DNA from: Acidianus sp. HS-5
GTDB taxonomy: Archaea; Thermoproteota; Thermoprotei_A; Sulfolobales; Sulfolobaceae
Direction: 5' to 3'
NCBI RefSeq assembly: GCF_021655615.1
Contig: NZ_AP025245.1
Coordinates: forward strand, 2,356,001 to 2,420,000
Length of the DNA: 64,000 nucleotides
Below the pieces are notes generated by a model. That model had not been told where the DNA came from, searched no databases, and worked only from the letters and a program-made list of their open reading frames with translations. Of this stretch, positions 46,634 to 54,583 are shown in pieces (positions within the stretch are counted from its first letter, which is position 1; every line of letters begins with the position of its first letter). Made by a program: the position numbers and the translations under genes.

Positions 46634-48910
46634 TTATCCGTAGTAAACTTGTTCTGAAACCATTGTACCAGGTTGTACGAATTGATATATCATTACCATC
46701 ATGTACGTCATATAATTAGGACCTGCAACCCATGGGAATAGCGCTACATAAACTGGCTGGAAGTAAGCCATATGAATTTCTGGAAATGGAGTTCCTGGAG
46801 CTAATTGTAATCCAGATGAAGTAAACTCTAACTCGCTACTGAAAGGAGCTATTACTGGGTCACCCGTTCCCTCTAAAGCTTCTACGAACATATTGACAAT
46901 CAATGAATTATATGCTTTAGAAGTCCATGCAAATGGATAGGCTTGACTTATAATACTGTAAAGCTCATTTAACTCTGTAGACACACTTGGATCGTACGAC
47001 GCTAGCTTACCTAGAGTTGAATTTAAGTATGATACCTCAGAAGTAATGAGACTAGTATTTAGATACTCGTTTACTGGATATCCTGCAATCACAGTCATTG
47101 CTCCCATTGCTTTGCCTATATCTCCCAGCGATGTCGTATATCCTAGAAATTCTCCTCCTAAATCAGATGGATAACCTATGTACCATTCTTGTCTACCACT
47201 AGAATTAACTAAGGTAACTGCGTCATATGCAACTATATAAACTGGAATAGTATAATTAGGATTACCGTAAGGATATAAGTGGAAATCTTTTTCTAGTACA
47301 TCTGCGGCAAAAGTCTCATTATTTAAGAACATTTCAGCCATTAGCTTTATTTGAGTACCGTTAAGCGTGTTATTCTCATCAATAACGCTTCTATTTCCTA
47401 CAACTTCCTCCCAATAACCGTAGTCCCACCAGCTTAATACAAATGCATGAGGACAAGTTTTCTGGTTTATCCAATCTAATGCTGAAACCCAAGCATAGTT
47501 AATTATAGGATAAGGACTTGCGGAAGTTACTATCTCGTTCGGAACATTACTCATTGTTATTGCTGCACCAGCATCTGCAACAAGCGAAACACCTACTAAA
47601 GATAACACCAAGATTGGGATAATTTTTGATTTATATTCTTTAGTTTTATCTATAAGGTAGAATACTCCTGCACCTGCTAGCGGAGCAATAACGTATGCAG
47701 TATAATTAAAGAGATAAGGTTGCTCAGATGTACCATATATACTAATTACACCTAAAACAAGTAACCAAAGTCCTGCAAGGTTGCTCTCTCTTATTAGATA
47801 ATACATACCAATAACAGAAAGGAATAACGCTATACCAAAATCTGTAATCATTGATGTTATTGCTTGGGGAATATATTCTGCCACGGTCTTATCTATGGGT
47901 ACGGTAACCTGATAAAATGGGTTAACTATTGCATAATATCTAGAAGGAATAGGTATTATTCCTAAGAAAGAAAGACCAACAATTGCTACAACAAAAATGA
48001 AAACTGCGCTTGCAGTTATTAAGAGTGCCCTAGAATCAGAAATTTCCTTAGGTAGTATATTCCTTAAATGTAAATCTAAAAATAATAACGCACCAATTAC
48101 TAGCAATGAAAGACCGTGCGCCAATCCTGAGAGGAATCCAATACTGTTAGGCGCCCAGGATGTTAAAAACGCTGTTACTATTGCCATTAAAGTAAAAGCC
48201 TTTGCTGTTTCCTCGTTATTCCTATTAAGTAAAATTAACAAGAAAGCTCCAGCCAATAAGCTTAAATCTATGTAAGTAGATCCTCCCCAAGATACTTCTG
48301 CTAAGAATAACGGTATTCCTGCAAAGGCTCCATACATAGGTTTCTTCTTATCTATAGCTAAATTCAGTAGATAAATGGAAAATAATACGAACACACCCCC
48401 CCAAGAGTCCTTCGGCAGACCTCCTACTATATTTTTCACTGTTAATGCAGGAGACACTGCTATTATTGCTGCAGCTATGAAACCACCTATTCTACTTTTA
48501 GTTAACCCAGAAACAGCAATATAAGCTGCCGCTACTCCTAATCCTGCTAATCCGACATATAGGAATAAGGTAACAGTATATACTGCGTTTGCTCCGAAAG
48601 CTGAATAGAACGGTAAAGAGAGAAGTGCAACAATAAAGGGTAAACCTATTGTATCTCCTAATTCTATGAAAAATCCCCAAGGGAACCAAGCGTGCACATC
48701 TGGAGGAACTGCATACCAGTTACCGTGGGCTTGAGCAATTAGCAAGGCGTTGTAGAATAAATACCAAGAGTCAAACCCGTTAACTCCTAAAGGATATTGA
48801 GAACTTAAAGATCTTATTAAAATGGACACTAGAGCAATCCCAGCTACTACTGCTGTATCAATAATGTTTGTCCGCTCTAAGATCCTTGAGAGTGTTTTTG
48901 TAGACTGCAT
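46634..48910 (-). CDS. aglB: Oligosaccharyltransferase AglB (STT3)
   Basis: Membrane enzyme that transfers the lipid-linked glycan to Asn-X-Ser/Thr of exported proteins, such as the S-layer. About 12 or 13 membrane segments fill residues 20-460. The first external loop carries FDSWYLFYNAL with the metal-binding Asp, and the catalytic motif WWDYG is in LSWWDYGYWEEVVGN. The start is taken as ATG 48910 (MQSTKTLSRIL), about 26 bases after a TATA box; the longer in-frame form would begin upstream of it. Length is then 758. The nucleotidyltransferase at 5.8 kb may supply a sugar donor. Confidence 0.94.
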   Translation of the reverse strand: MQSTKTLSRILERTNIIDTAVVAGIALVSILIRSLSSQYPLGVNGFDSWYLFYNALLIAQAHGNWYAVPPDVHAWFPWGFFIELGDTIGLPFIVALLSLPFYSAFGANAVYTVTLFLYVGLAGLGVAAAYIAVSGLTKSRIGGFIAAAIIAVSPALTVKNIVGGLPKDSWGGVFVLFSIYLLNLAIDKKKPMYGAFAGIPLFLAEVSWGGSTYIDLSLLAGAFLLILLNRNNEETAKAFTLMAIVTAFLTSWAPNSIGFLSGLAHGLSLLVIGALLFLDLHLRNILPKEISDSRALLITASAVFIFVVAIVGLSFLGIIPIPSRYYAIVNPFYQVTVPIDKTVAEYIPQAITSMITDFGIALFLSVIGMYYLIRESNLAGLWLLVLGVISIYGTSEQPYLFNYTAYVIAPLAGAGVFYLIDKTKEYKSKIIPILVLSLVGVSLVADAGAAITMSNVPNEIVTSASPYPIINYAWVSALDWINQKTCPHAFVLSWWDYGYWEEVVGNRSVIDENNTLNGTQIKLMAEMFLNNETFAADVLEKDFHLYPYGNPNYTIPVYIVAYDAVTLVNSSGRQEWYIGYPSDLGGEFLGYTTSLGDIGKAMGAMTVIAGYPVNEYLNTSLITSEVSYLNSTLGKLASYDPSVSTELNELYSIISQAYPFAWTSKAYNSLIVNMFVEALEGTGDPVIAPFSSELEFTSSGLQLAPGTPFPEIHMAYFQPVYVALFPWVAGPNYMTYMMVMIYQFVQPGTMVSEQVYYG

Positions 48911-48931
48911 AAGCCCTTTTCTAATAAATAT

Positions 48932-48941
48932 CAATATAAAC
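48932..48941 (-). promoter_or_regulatory. TATA box of aglB
   Basis: On the minus strand this reads GTTTATATTG, centred about 26 bases before the ATG at 48910. Its place argues against the alternative start at 48976, which would lie upstream of it. Confidence 0.5.
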
Positions 48942-48988
48942 TTAATCCAAGAAGTTGTTACAATAAAAATATTCAATGTATTAAATTT

Positions 48989-49669
48989 TTATTTTAATTT
49001 TATCTCAAGATTAACGTCTCCTAATATTGTAACCTTATCTCCCTTTTTAACTTCAAATGGTCCTATGAAAACTCCAGAAGAAACATAGCCATTAACTTCT
49101 CCAAGTTTCGAAATAAGCCATTTAACCATGTCTAAAGGACCACCGTAAATAAAATTAGGAACTCCCCTACCTACCAATTTGTCATTTATTAACATCTCTA
49201 CTCCTTTAACAGGTAAGGAAAATTTCTCTCCTATGTAAAGTCTGCCTGCAGCGGAATCATCAGCCTTTAGCTGTAGAGCGTTTAAATTCCACGTATTAAA
49301 CCTTGTAGCTGGCAATTCTATACCTAATCTAGTTTCCTTAATACATTGAGGAAAGTTATCTTCTCTACAAGAATCTGCGAGGAATACTACTTCAACTTCC
49401 GCAAAATTATGATTAAACCATAGCTCTATTTCTTTTTCTGCAGTAATCATTGGTTTTGTTAGTATTCCATACATTGGTTCTTTACCGTGAAACCTCTCTA
49501 AGTGCTCTTTTGTAACTAAGGAAATCTTATAACCGCCTAAACTTTCTTCCTCAACAAGCATAGAAGTGAATTTTTTAAAAATCTCATCAGCTTCTTTTTC
49601 ATTCACTTCAAAAGGTTCGACCTCTTTCCTAGCTTTATATGCCTCAAAAAGTAACTCTGCCTTATCCAT
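48989..49669 (-). CDS. 2-oxopent-4-enoate hydratase / oxo-acid decarboxylase family protein
   Basis: Member of the MhpD/fumarylacetoacetate-hydrolase-like group that acts on 2-oxo acids from aromatic or sugar breakdown. Recognisable segments are SLGGYKISLVTKEHLERFHG at the front, YGILTKPM, the metal-site Glu-rich AEVEVVFLADSC, and the C-terminal HLGEVNGY-like region SSGVFIGPFEVKKGD. At 226 residues it is slightly shorter than MhpD (about 260). It stands alone with no pathway neighbours, so the substrate cannot be inferred. Confidence 0.72.
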   Translation of the reverse strand: MDKAELLFEAYKARKEVEPFEVNEKEADEIFKKFTSMLVEEESLGGYKISLVTKEHLERFHGKEPMYGILTKPMITAEKEIELWFNHNFAEVEVVFLADSCREDNFPQCIKETRLGIELPATRFNTWNLNALQLKADDSAAGRLYIGEKFSLPVKGVEMLINDKLVGRGVPNFIYGGPLDMVKWLISKLGEVNGYVSSGVFIGPFEVKKGDKVTILGDVNLEIKLK

Positions 49670-49894
49670 GATATAGAGAATGTTCAGAATTATTTAAATT
49701 TTGTACTAAGTTTATTTCGATTAAAAGCCACAATTAGTCTTAGCTAGCAGAAAATGTAAAATAGAGTAATCTTACCTTATAATTTAATTCTACAATTTAT
49801 ATATAAAGTAAAAATATTATAAGTAATAAATTCGATAAAGAATACATGAATTTTACTAAGAAAGAAAGAGTAAGTTAGTGTAGCTTATTCTCGC

Positions 49895-50992
49895 TTAAGT
49901 AACTGGCTTGAATAAGCTCATTGATGCAGTACTAATAATGCCAGTTATAATTAACACTAGTCCAAGGGATACTTTTAGAGGGAATGGTAGCAAAGTCACT
50001 ATTAGAGTTCCGAAACCTCCACCTATAATTCTTCCTATAAGCAACGAGAAGTTACTTCCTGCTCCTCTTACCTGCATTGGATATAATTCACTCAACCAAA
50101 CTCCATAGAATGCAAAAAACGCAGAAGAGAAGTAAATAGCTAATGCTAAGATATCATCCAAAAGGAAAAGGATAGAGGAAACAATAGCTAAAACCCCGAA
50201 ACTCACTGCAGTAATCTTCCTCCCCTTTATGTCAGAAATATAACCAGAGAGACCAAAAGAGAAGGTAGCAATTAAGTCGCCTATTGCAATTAGCTCATTA
50301 TTTTCAAGTATCGTAGGCATCAGTTCAAACGCAGGAATGATGAAGAGGAAAGAAGATAATGAAGCTATAGAACTTATAATCGTTAACCAAATCATCCTTT
50401 GAGAAAATATATCAGTTAATTTACTCCTTACATTATACTTTGCCTTCTCCTCAGGAATAAATGGATAAAATGCGAAAGATAGAAGAGAAATTATACCAGG
50501 TATTAGAAATACAAACAAAAAGTTTCCTACAATACTTGCAGTTATCGCACCTAAAAGGGCCCCCAAAGCGTAAAACCCTTGCATTATTCCTCCTAAAAAC
50601 CCTCTAAGATTAGTTAATCTAAGTTCCGCAACTATAACATAACTAATACCGTTCTCTGCATTAACTCCAAGACCTATTATAAACCATAATACGTAAAGCT
50701 CTATTAAATTATGAACAAAATAAACTAGAATTTCGGGAATTGAAAAGAGAAAAAATGAAATAAATAAAGCCTTCTTCCTACCTATTACGTCTGCCAACCT
50801 TCCAAAAATGAACCCTCCTATTCCTCCTCCTATCCAAGATAAGGTTATTGCTAAAACCACTTGCGGAATTCCCGTGGATAAATAATGAGCCAACTGCGTT
50901 AACACAAAAGATATTGAATACATTACGTAAGCTGAAAGTAAGAAAGGTATTAGCACGGCAATAGATGAAAGAGACTTCGACATAATAGTCAT
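49895..50992 (-). CDS. Major facilitator superfamily transporter
   Basis: A secondary transporter with 11 or 12 hydrophobic segments in 365 residues. The MFS signature between helices 2 and 3 is GRLADVIGRKKALFISF, and a second copy between helices 8 and 9 is GYISDIKGRKITA, as in the sugar/metabolite-H+ symporters. It is shorter than the usual 400-450. ATGs at 50992 and 50983 are both possible starts. The substrate is not evident. Confidence 0.85.
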   Translation of the reverse strand: MTIMSKSLSSIAVLIPFLLSAYVMYSISFVLTQLAHYLSTGIPQVVLAITLSWIGGGIGGFIFGRLADVIGRKKALFISFFLFSIPEILVYFVHNLIELYVLWFIIGLGVNAENGISYVIVAELRLTNLRGFLGGIMQGFYALGALLGAITASIVGNFLFVFLIPGIISLLSFAFYPFIPEEKAKYNVRSKLTDIFSQRMIWLTIISSIASLSSFLFIIPAFELMPTILENNELIAIGDLIATFSFGLSGYISDIKGRKITAVSFGVLAIVSSILFLLDDILALAIYFSSAFFAFYGVWLSELYPMQVRGAGSNFSLLIGRIIGGGFGTLIVTLLPFPLKVSLGLVLIITGIISTASMSLFKPVT

Positions 50993-51026
50993 TATGATTC
51001 AGATAGTAAAAAAGTTTGGCTCCAAA

Positions 51027-51296
51027 CTATAAGGAAGGAGGAATCTGCACAGCAAGTTTAGAAATTATAATCTTTTTTACAACATCTTTTTCGAAGCCTA
51101 TACATTGTAAAGAAAGCAATCTGTTCTTCCTAGTATCAATATCAAGAGTACAGAGCGAATTATAATTTAAACCTTTGATGATTACACTAGTTATGACGCC
51201 AGGCTTTACCTCGACCTTATATGTAACTTCTATACCATTAATTGTGAGCTTAAACTTATCTTCTCCTATCCATTGTACATCCTTGAACACTATCAC
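51027..51296 (-). CDS. Hypothetical protein, third gene of an unknown operon
   Basis: An 89-residue protein of mostly beta character (FKDVQWIGEDKFKLTINGIE, then TYKVEVKPGVITSVIIKG). I do not recognise it. It begins with GTG in a four-base GTGA overlap with the gene at 51293. No membrane segment or signal is seen. Its two operon partners are a soluble protein with several Cys and a four-helix membrane protein. Confidence 0.6.
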   Translation of the reverse strand: MIVFKDVQWIGEDKFKLTINGIEVTYKVEVKPGVITSVIIKGLNYNSLCTLDIDTRKNRLLSLQCIGFEKDVVKKIIISKLAVQIPPSL

Positions 51297-51616
51297 CTCT
51301 CAATCACCACAGTTATTTCTCCATTCTTGCAGAGCCTCTGATTCTTAAATAATGGTTTAAATTCATCCTGCAAAGCCTTAGCTATGCATTCACAGTATTC
51401 TCCGCCTTCCATGATCTCATATTCAAAAACATAGTTAGAAAGAAACGGCGGAGGTCTATAATTACCTAAATGCTCGTGAACGCAATCCACGTATAAAACC
51501 TTATTCTGCGTTCTTATAACAACTACGGCATCCTTCATAAATGCATACTTACCCCTTATTTCTGAAGGAAAAACCTTAATTGACTTATAAGGTATCTTTA
51601 TTAGCATTTTTATCAT
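51293..51616 (-). CDS. Hypothetical Cys-containing protein, second gene of an unknown operon
   Basis: A 107-residue protein starting MIKMLIKIPYKSIKVFPSE, with Cys in VDCVHEHLGNY, EYCECIAKAL and RLCKNGE. The VHEHLG and CEC parts could bind metal, but the pattern fits no family I know. It overlaps both neighbours by four bases, so the three genes at 51027-52008 form a tight operon. No function is proposed. Confidence 0.6.
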   Translation of the reverse strand: MIKMLIKIPYKSIKVFPSEIRGKYAFMKDAVVVIRTQNKVLYVDCVHEHLGNYRPPPFLSNYVFEYEIMEGGEYCECIAKALQDEFKPLFKNQRLCKNGEITVVIER

Positions 51617-52008
51617 CCGAATATTTGTTTTTGTATTTTCTTGTACATGTATAGTACTCCTATCTGAATTGCGGACAATGCCATTATAATGAAAGCCATT
51701 AAAACAATGTATTTAGGCAAAATAAAGAACGAAACGTAGGCAGAATAAACTACGATAGCCATAACTGATTTTACTATACCATATGCTACTGCGTCTTTCA
51801 ATTGAGCTGCTATTAAGCCAAGGATGATTCCGTTTAAAATTGCAGAGAATAACGGTACTGCAAATAAGAGCGAATATATAAAGCTACCCTTTGCTAAGCC
51901 TAAACTCTCTAAAGCAGTATAAATTGATGCTGAAAAGAATATGTTAATTAAGTAAATTATGCCGCCGGTAATTCTGACACTACGTAATTTTTTCTCAAGA
52001 TCTTCCAT
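51613..52008 (-). CDS. Small four-helix membrane protein, first gene of an unknown operon
   Basis: A 131-residue protein with a short charged start (MEDLEKKLRSVR) and four hydrophobic segments at about residues 13-33, 42-70, 78-98 and 100-122. No family recognised. It leads the three-gene operon; AT-rich sequence with a possible TATA stretch lies upstream. A membrane anchor for the two soluble partners is a reasonable but untested guess. Confidence 0.65.
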   Translation of the reverse strand: MEDLEKKLRSVRITGGIIYLINIFFSASIYTALESLGLAKGSFIYSLLFAVPLFSAILNGIILGLIAAQLKDAVAYGIVKSVMAIVVYSAYVSFFILPKYIVLMAFIIMALSAIQIGVLYMYKKIQKQIFG

Positions 52009-52201
52009 CTAATTCACCAAAATAAATATATAGAACCTTTATCCTATAAATTTTTCTTATAAAAGAAAACATAGATGATTATTTATGTAACAAATTAATT
52101 GATTTTTTAAGAAAAAGATATAAAAAGATTATTAGAGAATTTAAAAATATATTATTAGTTATTCTTGCTATCTTTATAAGTAGAACAGAACCCTTATTTG
52201 A

Positions 52202-52340
52202 AAGCTATATGAAAAACTTAATTTAAGTGAGTTATCTCTGCATGGCAAGATAGAGAGGAAAGCATATTACATTCATTCTTACATTGGAATAGAACGCATA
52301 CCCTTAGAATTACTGAGCATTTTAGCACTATTCTCTAATA
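52202..52340 (+). pseudogene. Probable third integrase int(N) relic at tRNA-Ile
   Basis: An open frame without a start codon runs from 52202 into the antisense of the tRNA-Ile 3' end. It reads KLYEKLNLSELSLHGKIERK, AYYIHSYIGIERIPLELLSI and LALFSNMGPGGFEP. The order ERKxxYYxxxYIG...LELL...NMGPxGFEP parallels the int(N) at tRNA-Pro (RERKGRYYVY...YVGPL...NMGPPGFEPG), and the register at the tRNA boundary (AAT ATG GGC/GGG) is the same. Similarity is weaker than for the other two, so it may come from a different integrase lineage. Confidence 0.45.
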
Positions 52341-52428
52341 TGGGCCCGGGGGGATTTGAACCCCCGACCTCCCGGTTTCTGCCTTGAGTTATCAGCCGGG
52401 CGCTCTAACCATGCTAAGCTACGGGCCC
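52341..52428 (-). tRNA. tRNA-Ile (anticodon GAT) with a 13-base intron
   Basis: On the minus strand: acceptor GGGCCCG / CGGGCCC with discriminator A, D arm GCTT...GAGC, anticodon stem CCCGG/CCGGG. The loop CTGATA is followed by a 13-base insertion (52377-52389) and A38, so the anticodon is GAT. T arm is GGGGG-TTCAAAT-CCCCC. CCA is not encoded. The insertion is in the canonical 37/38 intron position. A reading into its 3' end resembles an integrase fragment. Confidence 0.92.
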
Positions 52429-52574
52429 ATTATCATTATTTTACCCTTTTATTTTAAACTTATCTATGCATATTAGCTTACTTAATATGTTTCTCTTTTA
52501 GATTTTAGTAAAAGATAAATTGTTCGGAATAATAGAGCGAAAATTATTAAAGGCAAATAAACTTAGATTATACT

Positions 52575-52650
<76 letters not shown>

Positions 52651-53072
52651 TACATTTCTTCTAAAATTGAAAGATATTCACGTCCTCCATAAATATAAGA
52701 GATCTGCAATAGTAGAGGATATTTTTGAAACACTTTCACCATTCAACAATAGGACACGATGATATAGTAAGGATTGACGTAAATAAACTTAACAATAAGA
52801 AAAATCCGAATATTAAAAAAGTAGATAATGAGCTTAGCTATATTGAGGACGATTCAAGTTTCTTTTATGAACTATATTTCACGAATAAGATGGATACAAT
52901 AAAGTAAAAGTGTAAATCCTTACCTATGCGATAGCATTCAATTAAATTTGTTTAATTTCTTTAAATAAACTGAATTGACAATGGACTTGTGAACTACCAG
53001 AGTAGATACCGTGTTCCCTTAAAATCTAGTCTATGTGAGAGACTTTTAATTGTAGAACACATTAGAACCGAT

Positions 53073-53106
53073 GCATTAAAACATAGAAAGCATTAAAACA
53101 TAGAAA
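53073..53106. repeat. Perfect 17-base tandem repeat
   Basis: GCATTAAAACATAGAAA occurs twice in succession, 30 bases upstream of the 49-residue ORF. It could be an operator pair or a simple slippage duplication; nothing else in the region tells which. Confidence 0.8.
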
Positions 53107-53135
53107 GCAAAGAAAGTATATTTGGGATAATAAAG

Positions 53136-53285
53136 ATGGCGAAAGTCGAAGAAGGTGAAATGATTATAGAAACCAAGGAAGAAGCTGAGAAAATATTGAA
53201 TGCTATAAGGAAAGAGAAGGTCGATGAAAAACTACTTAAGGAAGCACTATCATTTAGAGGAAAAAGCATTCTGTCTGGCTCTTAA
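53136..53285 (+). CDS. Small acidic protein, possible partner of the GNAT gene
   Basis: A 49-residue ORF from ATG 53136: MAKVEEGEMIIETKEEAEKI, then LNAIRKEKVDEKLLKEALSF, then RGKSILSGS. It is charged and mostly helical, like small archaeal antitoxins, but no ribbon-helix-helix or AbrB pattern is clear. It converges with the GNAT gene, and their ends overlap by 36 bases. Classical GNAT toxin pairs are co-directional, so pairing is only a possibility. A tandem repeat lies just upstream. Confidence 0.45.
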   Translation: MAKVEEGEMIIETKEEAEKILNAIRKEKVDEKLLKEALSFRGKSILSGS

Positions 53286-53867
53286 CACGTTTTTATATAG
53301 CGAGTAAAAGTAATTTGCGCCTTTCTTGCTCTCATAAATCTTTTCGAACCCTAACTTCTCATAAAAGTCTTTAGCTGTTCTAGTGTAAACTAAAAGTCCT
53401 ATGCAACTATTCTCGATACAGTAGTTTAATGAGTAAGGGATTACGAAACGTTTAACTAACGTCAATCCTATTCCTTTATGCTGGTATCTCTTATCTATTC
53501 CCAGTTGTCCTAAAAGTAACACAGGGAGCTTTTTAAAAGATATCTCAATTTCATGTCGTAGTCCTTTATTGCTAAGCTCCTCCTTTAATCCATTTATCAT
53601 TTCATTTCTAGCCTCGTCTGCAAATTCAAAAGAATAGCTGGAAAACGATACAAAACCTACTAAGTAACTTTCGCAGACCAGGAGAAATGTATGGTTAATC
53701 CCTGCTAAGTAATGCCCTACTGCAAGTCTCCTTATAAAATCATTCTGTTCGTGTTCTCCACAATCAAAGTTACTGAAATTATCTAGAAAAGATGAGTGAA
53801 TAGTATAAATGTTGCAGTCCCCTAAAGGTATCTGAATAGTTTTGTAAGGTCGTGGATATTCGCTCAA
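53250..53867 (-). CDS. GNAT acetyltransferase resembling TacT-type toxins
   Basis: A 205-residue GNAT-fold protein. The N-terminal part NFDCGEHEQNDFIRRLAVGH matches the FDCG...L-x-x-F-L/I opening of TacT/KacT toxins, which acetylate charged tRNAs. The acetyl-CoA loop is LGQLGIDKRYQHKGIGLTLV, followed by TRTAKDFYEKLGFEKI. Between them is KKLPVLLLGQL, another shared feature. It lies in the island behind tRNA-Gly, fitting an accessory origin. No DUF1778 antitoxin is adjacent. It could instead be an ordinary protein N-acetyltransferase. Confidence 0.7.
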   Translation of the reverse strand: MSEYPRPYKTIQIPLGDCNIYTIHSSFLDNFSNFDCGEHEQNDFIRRLAVGHYLAGINHTFLLVCESYLVGFVSFSSYSFEFADEARNEMINGLKEELSNKGLRHEIEISFKKLPVLLLGQLGIDKRYQHKGIGLTLVKRFVIPYSLNYCIENSCIGLLVYTRTAKDFYEKLGFEKIYESKKGANYFYSLYKNVLRARQNAFSSK

Positions 53868-54239
53868 TCTTCATTGAGTATAAGACGATAAACTAAATAA
53901 ATAAGTTTTGATATTTTAGTATCGATAATAGTATTGAAAGGCAAAATAAATTTCATTCTCTAAAAGTTATAATATTTATTGAGATATTTGAGTTTAAACA
54001 TTTTTCCAAAGTGAAGAATTCAATTAGTTGTAGTTTAGCGTAAAATTAGCTCTAGTAAAAATTCGTAAATTAAAAATAAAAGTAAATAATATCTTATAAG
54101 TTCTGCGTTTGGGAAAGTTTCGGTATTAGTTGCATATACTATTTATCTCTGTTTAGAACAAGATTAGCAGCTTACGGGAATTTCTATTGCTTAAGTATTT
54201 TCATCTTACATTATAATAAAACAAATCTTGTCCATTTTA

Positions 54240-54406
54240 CAATGAAGACGTCTTAGGCTTTACAGTTAATTTCTCTTCTATTGTTATTAAATTATTTTTA
54301 AGGTTACATAACAAGGATTTTCCGATAAAAGCTACAAGATTTTTATTGTAAACCTAGAAGTTAAGGCTTTAAAACGTCTTACGTTTTCTTCTACTTTTTC
54401 TTTCAT
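54240..54406 (-). pseudogene. Relic of an ArsR-like HTH regulator
   Basis: From ATG 54406 the frame reads VEENVRRFKALTSRFTIKIL, a TAG stop, and LLSENPCYVT, which resembles the first helices of an ArsR-type winged helix (FKALSxxxRxxILxLL...PxxVxxL). After this the frame is lost by at least one shift. The likeness is by eye and short, so the call is tentative. It would be a leftover gene of the integrated element. Confidence 0.28.
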
Positions 54407-54482
54407 ATTATTTATCCTATTTCTGCTCCAATACGCAGTATAAGATATATCTAATTATCGTCCCATTGAAATATATTCTAAT

Positions 54483-54530
54483 CCTCTAAGTCTTTCACCT
54501 AGATTCAAATTCTAGCAGCCGTGTACATCT
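54483..54530 (+). repeat. Diverged copy of the tRNA-Gly 3' half (candidate right attachment site)
   Basis: The segment starting CCTCTAAG aligns with CCTCCAAG of the tRNA-Gly anticodon loop. It continues through CTAGA-TTCAAAT-TCTAG in place of the T arm, then CAGCCGT for the acceptor strand, then TACATCTC for the flank TACATTTC. The T-stem changes compensate each other, so the stem still pairs. No 5' half of a tRNA precedes it. This is the pattern of an attR left by integration into tRNA-Gly. Confidence 0.65.
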
Positions 54531-54583
54531 CATTTTTAAATCTTAATTATTAAAGGTATGAAACTAATCGAGTATAAAAATAG

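Larger units (their letters stand above)
52651..54530. mobile_element. Decayed integrated element bounded by tRNA-Gly and a partial tRNA-Gly copy
   Basis: The left edge is intact tRNA-Gly (ending 52650, flank TACATTTC). The right edge is a partial tRNA-Gly copy ending with the same flank (TACATCTC). The 1.9 kb between is AT-rich and gene-poor, holding a 60-codon TTG-started frame at 52725-52907 of doubtful reality, a 49-residue ORF, a GNAT-toxin-like gene and an HTH relic. No int(C) was recognised, so the element has lost most of its genes. The arrangement matches archaeal elements that integrate into the 3' half of tRNA genes. Confidence 0.6.

Noticed and set aside
52725..52907. A 60-residue gene in the tRNA-Gly island
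   Set aside because: It needs a TTG start, has no Shine-Dalgarno or clear TATA box and shows no family pattern. It is kept only as a remark in the island entry.
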